Shown here in pieces: positions 1 through 7,829 of a DNA stretch of 33,207 nucleotides (the stretch's first letter is position 1; the number at the start of each line of letters is the position of its first letter). Where the stretch lies: positions 1-33,207 of the forward strand of contig NZ_MVHG01000058.1 of the NCBI RefSeq assembly GCF_002086125.1, in the 5' to 3' direction. The notes beneath the pieces are model-generated. The model worked only from the letters and a program-made list of their open reading frames with translations. It was not told the DNA's origin and did not search any database. This DNA is from Mycobacterium arosiense ATCC BAA-1401 = DSM 45069 (GTDB taxonomy: Bacteria; Actinomycetota; Actinomycetes; Mycobacteriales; Mycobacteriaceae). The translations under genes were made by a program, and so were the position numbers.

Positions 1-209
1 GGCCGGCGGGGCCGGTGCCGGGGCGGTGACGGCGCGCCGTCACCGCTGGTCGGGGCGGTCGGCGCGGGCTCGTTGGCCGGTTCGGGGTTGTAGTCGACCA
101 GGAACTCGTGCCAGCTCGGATCGACTGACGAGGGGTCGTCGCGGAACTTGCGGTACATCTCCTCGACCAGCCATTCGTTCTGCCCGAACGGTGAACTTAT
201 GTTGCTCAC
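1..209 (-). CDS. kgd: Multifunctional 2-oxoglutarate dehydrogenase E1 / decarboxylase Kgd, N-terminal fragment
   Basis: This is the first 69 codons of Kgd (Rv1248c, also SucA); the gene runs off the left edge. The reading opens with a GTG at 209-207 and gives VSNISSPFGQNEWLVEEMYR, the highly conserved N-terminal segment of mycobacterial and corynebacterial Kgd/OdhA, followed by the DPSWHEFLVDYNPEP block. In this family the segment leads to a Pro/Ala-rich linker, then a succinyltransferase-like domain and the thiamine-diphosphate E1 domain of the TCA cycle enzyme. The last visible residues (SPPRHRPRR) are basic; shifting one base gives a more typical SPAPAPAPPA linker, so a strain difference or base error near 15-25 is possible. 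Identity is secure from the N-terminus; everything downstream is outside the window. Confidence 0.9.
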   Translation of the reverse strand, partial: MSNISSPFGQNEWLVEEMYRKFRDDPSSVDPSWHEFLVDYNPEPANEPAPTAPTSGDGAPSPPRHRPRR

Positions 210-371
210 GACCGAAGTTCGCCTCAATCCTTCTGTTCTGCAACCGCATTGCCGCGGCGCCTGCACCTTGTCGGCCACGGATGGCCGAACACCTCACACC
301 CATGGCGGTACCCATTGTTCCGCCCTATAAAGGCTAACCTTTCGCCGCCGATCCGCCAGGCTGACCGGGGG

Positions 372-1151
372 CTAGCCGGCTTCGTGGACCGGGGGCACCA
401 GATGCAGCGCGCGGGGCCAGCGTGCGGGCGGTGTTCCGAAGGCCCGGTTGGCGTTGCGGATCATCTTCTTGCCGGCGAGGTAGTTGCCGATGGCGCCCAC
501 CACGACCCCGACCCCGACCGGCAGCAGTTTGCCGAACAGCAGGGCCCCGCGCCGCACGGTGTACTTGCGGACCCACGACTTGAGCAGCCGTGAGTTCAGC
601 TTGGACATCGACGACAGCGGCAGGGCGGCCACGCTCTCGGAGATCCAGCCGCCGTTGGTGCGGCCCGGGCCGACCAGCTGGGCGACGGCGCGCCTGCTGT
701 TGTCCCCGGCGAGCACCGCCAGCACCAGCGCGCGGCGTCGCTCCCGGTGCTCGGCCGGAATGTCGTAGACCACCGCCACCGCCAGCACCAGGAACGCGGT
801 GGCCTCCAGGAACGTCACCGTTTCCGCGGCGGCGGCGGACAGGGCGCTGATCGTGCCGATGCCGGGGATGGTCGCCGCGGCCCCCACGGCAACGCCGCTG
901 GCCGTCACGACGGCCAGGTATCGCTTGTTCAGCTTGGCCAGGATGTCCGCCGGACCGGCATTGGGGTGCGCGTTGCGCAGCCGGGCCACATAGGCCTCGG
1001 CGGCCGGACCCTGCAACCGCGAGCTTCGCTCGATGACCTGCGCCAACGCGCGCGCGGACATTTTGGGCCGACCGTTGTCGGCGGTCGGCGCCTGCCCGTC
1101 GTCGGACATCGTGAAAACCCGGTTCGGCGACTTGTTCCGTCGAGCCCGCAT
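372..1151 (-). CDS. EcsC-like membrane-associated protein (Rv1249c type)
   Basis: A protein of 259 residues, the position and approximate length of Rv1249c. It has two glycine-rich hydrophobic stretches: residues about 75-125, with the pattern TIPGIGTISALSAAAAET, and about 220-240 (LLPVGVGVVVGAIGNYLAG). It ends in a basic tail with KKMIRNANRAFG. The 'P-G-x-G' hydrophobic segment paired with a C-terminal 'G-x-x-GN-x-L' segment resembles EcsC-family proteins; the family's biochemical role is not established. The ATG at 1151 was chosen because a strong Shine-Dalgarno (AGGAGAG, 1163-1157) lies 5 nt before it; a second ATG at 1109 has none. It is transcribed toward kgd, leaving a 162-bp gap that should hold the kgd promoter, and divergently from the MFS gene. 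Confidence 0.75.
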   Translation of the reverse strand: MRARRNKSPNRVFTMSDDGQAPTADNGRPKMSARALAQVIERSSRLQGPAAEAYVARLRNAHPNAGPADILAKLNKRYLAVVTASGVAVGAAATIPGIGTISALSAAAAETVTFLEATAFLVLAVAVVYDIPAEHRERRRALVLAVLAGDNSRRAVAQLVGPGRTNGGWISESVAALPLSSMSKLNSRLLKSWVRKYTVRRGALLFGKLLPVGVGVVVGAIGNYLAGKKMIRNANRAFGTPPARWPRALHLVPPVHEAG

Positions 1152-1156
1152 ATCGT

Positions 1157-1163
1157 CTCTCCT
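1157..1163 (-). promoter_or_regulatory. Strong ribosome binding site deciding the Rv1249c-type start
   Basis: AGGAGAG reads on the minus strand 5 nt upstream of the ATG at 1151. It favours that start over the internal ATG at 1109, whose upstream sequence has no purine-rich match. Confidence 0.7.
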
Positions 1164-1422
1164 GCAAATGGCGTTCCTTCAGGCTAACGCGCCCGCGGCA
1201 AATCCTGACGCGTTATCCCCCCACCCAATCCTCGGCCGCTGGCCTATTGCCTCACCGGGAATAATGCAGGCTGGATGTCTGCGACGGTCCGTGCCGTTTC
1301 TCGGTCCCATGCTCTTTACCGCGCCGCGACTGCGGTGTATCACCTGCGTGGGCTGGCCCGGTCGATCAGACGGGGCCAAGACGGCGCGACAGCGCCGGCG
1401 GAAGCGGAACGAGGTGGGGTGG

Positions 1423-3396
1423 ATGACCGCGGCTACGCCCCGCACGCCCGGGGGAGGGCGCGCGGGATCGGCGTCGCCGCGGGCCGCCAGTCGCTGGGGA
1501 TTTTTCACCAGGAGCTCGCGGCAGTCGCAGAACCCCTGGAACCCGCTGTGGGCGATGATGATCGGCTTTTTCATGATCATGGTCGACTCGACCATCGTCG
1601 CCATCGCAAACCCGACCATCATGGGCAGCCTGCGCATCGGCTACGACACCGTGGTCTGGGTGACCAGCGCCTACCTGCTGGGCTACGCGGTGGTGTTGCT
1701 GGTGGCCGGCCGCCTGGGCGACCGGTTCGGCCCCAAGAATCTCTACCTGATCGGCCTGGTGGTGTTCACCGTCTCCTCGGTGTGGTGCGGGCTGGCCGGC
1801 AGCGCGGCAATGCTGATCGCGGCGCGCGTCGTGCAGGGTGTCGGCGCCGGGCTGCTCACCCCGCAGACCTTGTCGACCATCACCCGGATCTTCCCGGCAC
1901 AGCGGCGCGGCGTCGCGGTGAGCCTGTGGGGTGCCACCGCCGGTGTCGCCAGCCTGGTCGGCCCGCTGGCCGGAGGTGTCCTGGTCGACGGGCTGGGATG
2001 GCAATGGATCTTCTTCGTCAACGTTCCCATCGGCGTCCTCGGGTTGGGGCTGGCGTATTGGCTGGTTCCGGTGCTGCCCACCCAGTCGCATCGCTTCGAC
2101 CTGATCGGGGTCGCACTGTCCGGGGTGGGGATCTTCCTGATCGTGTTCGGGCTGCAGCAAGGACAGGCCGCGCACTGGCAGCCCTGGATCTGGGCGCTGA
2201 TCGTCGGGGGCGTCGGATTCATGACGGCCTTCGCGTTCTGGCAGTCGCTCAACGCCCACGAGCCGCTGATTCCGTTAGTGATCTTCAGCGACCGCGATTT
2301 CAGCCTGTGCAACCTCGGCGTGGCCATCATCTCGTTCACCTCGACCGCGATGATGCTGCCGCTGACGTTCTACGCGCAGGCCGTGTGCGGGCTCTCGCCG
2401 ACGCGCTCGGCCTTGTTGATCGCGCCGATGGCGATCGCCAACGGTGTCTTTGCGCCGGTCGTCGGCAAGATCGTCGACAAATATCATCCGCAGCCCGTGC
2501 TCGGTTTCGGGTTCTCGGTGTTGGCCATCGCGCTGACCTGGATCACGTTCGAGATGACACCGACGACGCCGATCTGGCGGCTGGTGTTGCCGTTCTTCGC
2601 GATGGGCGTCGGGATGGCCTTCGTGTGGTCACCGTTGACCGCCACCGCCACGCGTAACCTGCCGCCGCACCTGGCCGGCGCGGGCTCTGCGGTGTACAAC
2701 TCCGTGCGCCAGCTCGGCGCGGTGCTGGGTAGCGCGGGCATGGCCGCGTTCATGACCTGGCGGATCACCGCCGAGATGCCGCCCCAGCCGTCCGACGGGG
2801 CCGTCGGCGAGGACGCGCTCACTCTGCAGTTGCCGGGGTTTCTGCGTGACCCCTTCGCCGCCGCGATGTCGCAATCGGTCCTGTTGCCGGCGTTCATCGC
2901 GTTGTTCGGGATCGTCGCCGCACTGTTCCTGGTGGGCTTTGCGCCCTGGTCGGGCGATGGCCGGGGCGGCGACGATCCGCTGCGACCCGACGATGACGTC
3001 GACGAAGACTATGACGATGACGAGTACGTCGAGGTCGTTCTGGTGCGCGAAGCCGATGTAGAAAGCGATGCCGAGCCGCCCCGGCAACCGGTCGAACGCC
3101 CGCGCCCGGCGTCCACCGGAGCCCCGCGTCGCGGCCCGGCCGAGCAGGCTCAACCGATCGGCTACGCCCACAACGGTTCTCATGTGGACAGCGGCAAACG
3201 TCTTCGCCAGGTGGTTGTACGGCGCGCGCCCAAACCCATCCCGCCGGGCGACCGGCTCACCCGGCCGCCACGCCGGCCCCACAAGGGCTCGGCGGGGCGC
3301 TATTTCCCCGACGGTGAGTCGCCGCGCGGTCACCATCACCACTCAAATCCCGACGACGATCCCACCGGCTCGGGCCGGCACTCCTCAGCCGGTTAG
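1423..3396 (+). CDS. 14-TM MFS drug-efflux transporter (DHA2/EmrB-QacA type, Rv1250 type) with long acidic C-tail
   Basis: Predicted proton-driven exporter of the inner membrane, 657 residues. Residues about 43-510 hold the hydrophobic core. The MFS motif A reads GRLGDRFGPKN after TM2, and the motif C segment GPLAGGVLVDGLGWQWIFFV is typical of 14-TM DHA2 pumps. The ATG at 1423 follows GAGGTGG (1411-1417). The frame is open further upstream, but that translation is arginine-rich and unlike the family. The last ~148 residues form an unusual soluble tail: an acidic run at about 523-535 (DDDVDEDYDDDEY), then Pro/Arg-rich sequence and a short histidine run near 637-640. It is divergent from the EcsC-like gene (271-bp gap) and convergent with the helicase gene, with only 4 bp between stops. 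Substrate is unknown. Confidence 0.85.
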   Translation: MTAATPRTPGGGRAGSASPRAASRWGFFTRSSRQSQNPWNPLWAMMIGFFMIMVDSTIVAIANPTIMGSLRIGYDTVVWVTSAYLLGYAVVLLVAGRLGDRFGPKNLYLIGLVVFTVSSVWCGLAGSAAMLIAARVVQGVGAGLLTPQTLSTITRIFPAQRRGVAVSLWGATAGVASLVGPLAGGVLVDGLGWQWIFFVNVPIGVLGLGLAYWLVPVLPTQSHRFDLIGVALSGVGIFLIVFGLQQGQAAHWQPWIWALIVGGVGFMTAFAFWQSLNAHEPLIPLVIFSDRDFSLCNLGVAIISFTSTAMMLPLTFYAQAVCGLSPTRSALLIAPMAIANGVFAPVVGKIVDKYHPQPVLGFGFSVLAIALTWITFEMTPTTPIWRLVLPFFAMGVGMAFVWSPLTATATRNLPPHLAGAGSAVYNSVRQLGAVLGSAGMAAFMTWRITAEMPPQPSDGAVGEDALTLQLPGFLRDPFAAAMSQSVLLPAFIALFGIVAALFLVGFAPWSGDGRGGDDPLRPDDDVDEDYDDDEYVEVVLVREADVESDAEPPRQPVERPRPASTGAPRRGPAEQAQPIGYAHNGSHVDSGKRLRQVVVRRAPKPIPPGDRLTRPPRRPHKGSAGRYFPDGESPRGHHHHSNPDDDPTGSGRHSSAG

Positions 3397-3400
3397 CCGC

Positions 3401-6400
3401 TCACCGCAGACCCGGCTGCGTGAGCGCCAGGAAGGCGCCCAGGTCGATCAGGCCCGCGGGTGTGGCGGGCAGGTATTCGGTCAGCGACGGTGAGCGCACG
3501 ATCACGGCCGCATACTGAGCGCGGCTCACCGCGACATTGAGCCGATTCCTGTTGAGCAAAAAGGAGATTCCACGCGGAACCACATCCATCGACGACACGG
3601 TCATCGAGATGAAGACGACAGGCGCCTGGCCGCCCTGGAACTTGTCGACCGTCCCCACCCGCACCCCTTCGAGCCCCGCGGCGCCCAGCCGGCGACGCAG
3701 CAGCGCCACCTGGGCGTTGTAGGGCGCCAGCACCAGCACGTCGGTGGCGCTCAGGGCTCTGGTGCCGTGTTCGTCGGTCCACGCCGCGCCGAGCAGCCGG
3801 TCGATCTCGGCGACGATCGCGTCCGCCTCCTCGGGGCTTTCGGTCGAGTTTCCTTGGTGCTCAACCGAAAACAATTGCACGCCCGGGCGGTACCCGTCGA
3901 GGTGCCGGGCGGCCGTGCATTCGTGGGAGTGCAGTCTGTCGTCGTAGGATAGCGCCGACACGGCGGCGCAGACGGCCGGATGCATGCGGTACGAGAGGTC
4001 CAGGAAGTAGCCGCGTTCGTCGGGCAGGGTGCGCTGACCGTCGACCAGCCACTCCAGCGCGGAGCTGTCCACCGGCTCCGGATGCGTGCCCTGGCTCACT
4101 TGCGGCAACTGCGCAGGGTCGCCGAGCAACAGCAGGTTGGCGGCGGCGGGCGCCACGGCGATGGTGTTGGCCAGACAGAATTGGCCGGCTTCGTCGATGA
4201 CCAGCAGGTCCAGGCTTCCCGGCGGTATTCGATTGGCGTTGGCGAAATCCCATGCGGTTCCGCCGATCACGCACCCCGGCGTGTCGGCGATGAACGCGGT
4301 GTAGGCGGCGGGGTCGATCTGCCGCCAGCGCGAGGCCTGATGGTCGTAGCGCTTTTTTGCGATCCGGTGCGGATCCAGGCCGGCGTCGATCAGGCAGTCC
4401 AGCACGTTTTCCACGGTGGCGTGCGATTGTGCGACGACACCGACGCGCCAGTCGCGTCGGGTGACCAGGTGGTGGATCACCCGCGCGGCGGTGTGGGTCT
4501 TGCCGGTGCCGGGCGGCCCGTGCACCGCCAGGTACGAGGAGTCGAGATCGAGTAGTGCCGCGGTGATGTCGGCGACGGTGTCGCCGCTTCGGGGCAGGGC
4601 AGTGCCGCCCCGTGTGCGTGGCGCGCGCCGCAGCAACAGGTCGACGACGGCGGTGGGCGGCAGCTGCGGCAATCCCGCGGCGACCGCGGCGGCGGTGGCC
4701 TCGATCGACTCGCGCAAAGCCGTCGTCGGAATGGGCGGGCCGGGAGTCAGCGCGAACGGCAGCTGGTCAAAGGTTTTGCCGTCGTTGCCAACTCGTTCAA
4801 GGACCACCACTTCGGCGGGGACCGCCCAATCGTCGGCCTCGACGACCGAGGCCCGCCCGGCCGCCCGCCGGTCCGGGCTGTCGGTCATGCCGGGCGGCGC
4901 CGGGGGGTGGTAGAGCGCGAAGACGTCGCTCTTCAAGTCACCGCGCGCCAGCTCGCCGCGCAGCCGCAGCCGCCGCTGCGGTTTGCGGGCGCGAGGCGGC
5001 GTGTGCCAGTCGACATCGACCGATGCGTCGTCGGCGACGAACACGTCGGTGTTATCCGCCCACTCCTCGAATGGAAAGTTCAGCCGGTCGAAATGCGCCC
5101 ACCAGAAAGGTTTGTCCTCGCGCCGGTGGTAGCCGCGCGCCGCGCCCAGCAGCGCCACCGCCACCTGCTGCGGGGTGCGGTCGTCGATACCGGCCGCTCC
5201 GCTGAACGCCGAGAGCGTCACCGCCAGCCGATCGCGGTCGTCGACGGTGTTGCCGTCGGCCACCGGCTGGGCGCCGACCGGCACGACGCCGGATTCGTAC
5301 GCGCGCAACATCAGCCAGTTACGCAGTTCCTGGGTCGACCGGCAGTCGTAGTGGTTGTAGTCCTCGATCTCCTTGAGCACGGATGCGGCCTCCTCGCCAC
5401 GTCCGTCCTCCCGGAGTTCGCAGTACCGGGCGTAGGAGGTGATTGAACCGGTGGCCGTGGTCACGTCGCCCGCGCGCAATTGGGCGCCCATGTAGAGCGG
5501 CTCGAGCGCCTTGAGGCTGAAGGACTCCGCGCCTACGCGGATGCTCCTGCGCACCACCGGGTATAGGTCGACCAGCGCACCGCTGCGCAGCAGTTCGTCG
5601 ACTTGGTCCTCGCCCACTCCGTAGCGCCCGGCGAGCCGCAACAAGGCGGTCTTCTCGTAGGGCGCGTAGTGGTAGATGTGCATGTTGGGACGGCGCTTGC
5701 GCCGCTTGGCCACCAGCGCCAGGAAGTCGATCAGCGCCTTGCGTTCGTCGGCCCGGTCGTGCGCCCACAGCGGGCGGAACTTGCCCGTCGGCCCGGCTTC
5801 CAGCACACCGAACAGATATTCCAACCCCCATTCGCGACCATCGGTGGTCCACAGCGGGTCGCCCTCGAAGTCGAAGAACAGGTCTCCCGGGTCGGGCTCG
5901 GGTAGCAGGGCCAGCGGCTGCGGGTCGATGACCTGGACCTGGGGAACGCCGGTTTCACGTTGGCGGACTTGCAGTTTCGCCTGGACGGCCAATTTGTCCA
6001 GCAGGCTAGCCGCCAGGCCGGGCACGGGGCCGCGATGGTCGGCCAGCTCCGCGACCGTGCTGATGCCCGCGTCAAAGAGCTTGTCGCGCTGGCTCACTCG
6101 CAGGCCGGCCACCAGGAGCACGTCGTCGGCCGCCCGCAACTGTTCGAGGCATAAGGGACAGTGGAAGCAGGCGGCCACGCCCTCGTCGTCCCAGCGCACC
6201 GCCGAGCCGCCGGCGTGGTGGTGGTCGAGGAGGCGCTGCAGCCGGGCGCGCTGGGTGCGGTAGACCGGGATCAGGTCGCAGACGCGGTGTCGCACCGCGG
6301 TCCCGTCGCCCAGCCGCAGTTCGGCCTCCGGCGCAATCGGGACGCCCGAGGCGGCCAACGCGTCGGCGTACGCGGCGACCTGCAACAGGGCGGTGACCTT

Positions 6401-6844
6401 GGCCGAGCGGGCCAGTTTGGTGTCCACGACCCGATACCGCTCGCCGTCGCGGACCAGAAAATCGGCGAAGCCGACGAAGCGGCCGTCGAATATGGCGGCT
6501 TGATAGATCGCCGGCGCGCGGTCGGCGACGGCCCGCCGGGTGGCCTCTGCGGCCGCGGTCAGGCCGGCGGGCGTATAGGCGGGGCGGCCGATGATCGCGA
6601 CGGCCTGCCCGAACCGGTCGCGCAGCGAGGCCAGCTGGCGCCGCTCGTGTTCGCTGCCGAGGGTGGCCGTCCGCGTGAGCAGTTCGTCCTCGACGGTGAC
6701 CGCGGGCCCGCGGCCCAGCTTCGCATCGAAATCGCGCAGCAGCGCGTATTCGCAGCGGGCCGCGGCGGCCAGATCCGATGCGCTGTAAACGATGCTGTCG
6801 CCGGAGACCAACACGCGAGCCACAGTAGGCCAGCGCCCCGACAT
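3401..6844 (-). CDS. TM0106-type RecB-like nuclease / DEDD exonuclease / SF1 helicase fusion (Rv1251c type)
   Basis: A 1147-residue three-part nucleic-acid enzyme. Residues about 15-240 are a RecB-like PDDEXK nuclease domain: D128 in GFADFL, D141-x-K143, and Q155 in the QxxxY-type helix. Cysteines C31, C226, C229 and C232 are spaced like the Fe-S clusters of Cas4/AddB nucleases. Residues about 320-510 are an RNase H-fold/DEDD-like exonuclease (FDFEGD 324-329, YNHYDC 496-501). Residues about 760-1147 are a UPF1-like superfamily 1 helicase: Walker A GPPGTGKT 776-783, IDEAGQ 883-888, GDPAQLPQ, SYRMHP and the VTDKFQGGQ-like VDKFQGGQ near 1066. Length matches Rv1251c (about 1139). The start at 6844 has no clear RBS. 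It lies 30 bp after lprE on the same strand, so they may be cotranscribed. Presumed DNA or RNA processing; substrate unknown. Confidence 0.88.
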   Translation of the reverse strand: MSGRWPTVARVLVSGDSIVYSASDLAAAARCEYALLRDFDAKLGRGPAVTVEDELLTRTATLGSEHERRQLASLRDRFGQAVAIIGRPAYTPAGLTAAAEATRRAVADRAPAIYQAAIFDGRFVGFADFLVRDGERYRVVDTKLARSAKVTALLQVAAYADALAASGVPIAPEAELRLGDGTAVRHRVCDLIPVYRTQRARLQRLLDHHHAGGSAVRWDDEGVAACFHCPLCLEQLRAADDVLLVAGLRVSQRDKLFDAGISTVAELADHRGPVPGLAASLLDKLAVQAKLQVRQRETGVPQVQVIDPQPLALLPEPDPGDLFFDFEGDPLWTTDGREWGLEYLFGVLEAGPTGKFRPLWAHDRADERKALIDFLALVAKRRKRRPNMHIYHYAPYEKTALLRLAGRYGVGEDQVDELLRSGALVDLYPVVRRSIRVGAESFSLKALEPLYMGAQLRAGDVTTATGSITSYARYCELREDGRGEEAASVLKEIEDYNHYDCRSTQELRNWLMLRAYESGVVPVGAQPVADGNTVDDRDRLAVTLSAFSGAAGIDDRTPQQVAVALLGAARGYHRREDKPFWWAHFDRLNFPFEEWADNTDVFVADDASVDVDWHTPPRARKPQRRLRLRGELARGDLKSDVFALYHPPAPPGMTDSPDRRAAGRASVVEADDWAVPAEVVVLERVGNDGKTFDQLPFALTPGPPIPTTALRESIEATAAAVAAGLPQLPPTAVVDLLLRRAPRTRGGTALPRSGDTVADITAALLDLDSSYLAVHGPPGTGKTHTAARVIHHLVTRRDWRVGVVAQSHATVENVLDCLIDAGLDPHRIAKKRYDHQASRWRQIDPAAYTAFIADTPGCVIGGTAWDFANANRIPPGSLDLLVIDEAGQFCLANTIAVAPAAANLLLLGDPAQLPQVSQGTHPEPVDSSALEWLVDGQRTLPDERGYFLDLSYRMHPAVCAAVSALSYDDRLHSHECTAARHLDGYRPGVQLFSVEHQGNSTESPEEADAIVAEIDRLLGAAWTDEHGTRALSATDVLVLAPYNAQVALLRRRLGAAGLEGVRVGTVDKFQGGQAPVVFISMTVSSMDVVPRGISFLLNRNRLNVAVSRAQYAAVIVRSPSLTEYLPATPAGLIDLGAFLALTQPGLR

Positions 6845-6874
6845 GACGGTGGTGCCGGGCGGGCGCGCCCCGGA

Positions 6875-7480
6875 TCAGTGCGTCGGCGTGTTGCCGATGA
6901 GTTCGACGGCGTTGCCGTTCCAGTGGAATTTCACGTCGGTGTTCAGGCCGTTGATCCCGCTGGGGTAGGTCAGCGCCACGGTGTCGCCCGTGGTTTGCGC
7001 CGGGTCGACGCCGTTGAATCCGTAAGTGTCGGGCACGCCCTGGGGAATGAATTGGCCGAGGTGAAACAGTACCGCACGGGTGGTCGGGCTGACCGCGTTG
7101 GTGTTGGCCTTGATGATGACCGCCGATAGCTGCGCGCACTGGTTGTAGTTGCCGGCCAGCGGTTCGGGATTCCAGGGCTGCTGGCTGCGCGGGTCGCGGG
7201 GCAGCTCGGACACCACCTTCGCGATGGTGGGGGAGGCCAGGTTGACCGCGCACGGGTCGGTCGGCGCGGGGTTGCCGGGCTGGGCGGCCGCCGACGGGAT
7301 GGCCGGAGCCGTGATCGACGCGGTCTCCGACGTCGTCCGGGCCGGCGGCGTCTTGGCGACGGTGGAGTCTCCCGAACCGCAGCCGGACAACGTGAACGCG
7401 ATCAGGGCGACGGCGGCCGAGCCGGTCAGTGGCTCGGTACGACAAGGCAGCGACCACACAGCTGTGCACCGTACCGCCAT
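6875..7480 (-). CDS. lprE: Lipoprotein LprE
   Basis: Predicted secreted lipoprotein of 201 residues. The N-terminus is a lipoprotein signal: basic start, hydrophobic AAVALIAFT, then lipobox LSGC with the lipidated cysteine at residue 34. A Ser/Thr/Pro/Ala-rich linker follows, then a conserved globular region beginning DPCAVNLASPTIAKVVSELP and containing GNYNQCAQLSAVIIKANTN and PQGVPDTYGFNG. These blocks match mycobacterial LprE (Rv1252c) as I remember it. The ATG at 7480 gives an N-terminus like that of the M. tuberculosis protein; the frame stays open to 7525 but adds only Pro/Ala sequence. It lies upstream of the nuclease-helicase gene and is divergent from deaD across a tandem repeat. Molecular function is not known from sequence. 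Confidence 0.85.
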   Translation of the reverse strand: MAVRCTAVWSLPCRTEPLTGSAAVALIAFTLSGCGSGDSTVAKTPPARTTSETASITAPAIPSAAAQPGNPAPTDPCAVNLASPTIAKVVSELPRDPRSQQPWNPEPLAGNYNQCAQLSAVIIKANTNAVSPTTRAVLFHLGQFIPQGVPDTYGFNGVDPAQTTGDTVALTYPSGINGLNTDVKFHWNGNAVELIGNTPTH

Positions 7481-7544
7481 CGGGTGCGGGGCCGTGGCAG
7501 GCGTGCCGGGTGCGCGGATGATCACCCGACGGTGCCAACTGTGC

Positions 7545-7814
7545 TGACCCGCAGCGCTAAGCGTCCGCTGAGCTCGCGACCACCACGGGGCTCTCGGGTG
7601 GTGACCCGCAGCGCTCAGCGTCCGCTGAGCTCGCGACCACCACGGGGCTCTCGGGTGGTGACCCGCAGCGCTCAGCGTCGGCTGAGCTCGCGACCACCAC
7701 GGGGCTCTCGGGTGGTGACCCGCAGCGCTCAGCGTCGGCTGAGCTCGCGACCACCACGGGGCTCTCGGGTGGTGACCCGCAGCGCTCAGCGTCCGCTGAG
7801 CTCGCGACCACCAC
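7545..7814. repeat. 57-bp tandem repeat (VNTR-like), 4 full copies plus a 42-bp partial
   Basis: Direct repeats of 57 bp start at about 7545, 7602, 7659, 7716 and 7773; the last copy is cut after 42 bp, 15 bp before the deaD ATG. Copies differ at few sites: copy 1 has GCTAAGCG where the others have GCTCAGCG, and copies 3 and 4 have GTCGGCTG where copies 1, 2 and 5 have GTCCGCTG. Each unit holds two inverted repeats: GCTCAGC(G) with (C)GCTGAGC around a 2-4 nt loop, and ACCACC with GGTGGT around 12 nt. The array fills most of the 349-bp lprE/deaD divergent region. Because 57 is divisible by 3 it stays open in several frames, but the translations look artefactual. Confidence 0.95.
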
Positions 7815-7820
7815 TAGACT
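7815..7820 (+). promoter_or_regulatory. Candidate -10 element for deaD
   Basis: TAGACT fits the mycobacterial TANNNT consensus and lies 9 nt before the deaD ATG, directly after the last repeat unit. A leaderless or near-leaderless transcript would follow. No clear -35 hexamer is visible; that position falls inside the repeat array. Confidence 0.4.
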
Positions 7821-7829
7821 CCTTGGACG

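Noticed and set aside
334..1167. Minus-strand frame of 277 codons overlapping the EcsC-like gene
   Set aside because: It is a shifted shadow of the 372-1151 gene, Arg/Gly/Ala-rich and without recognisable motifs.
1033..1422. Extended N-terminus for the MFS protein
   Set aside because: The added 130 residues overlap the divergent gene's start and look like non-coding translation; the ATG at 1423 has an RBS and precedes the family-like sequence.
7545..7814. CRISPR array
   Set aside because: The units are contiguous direct repeats without unique spacers, and no cas genes are present.
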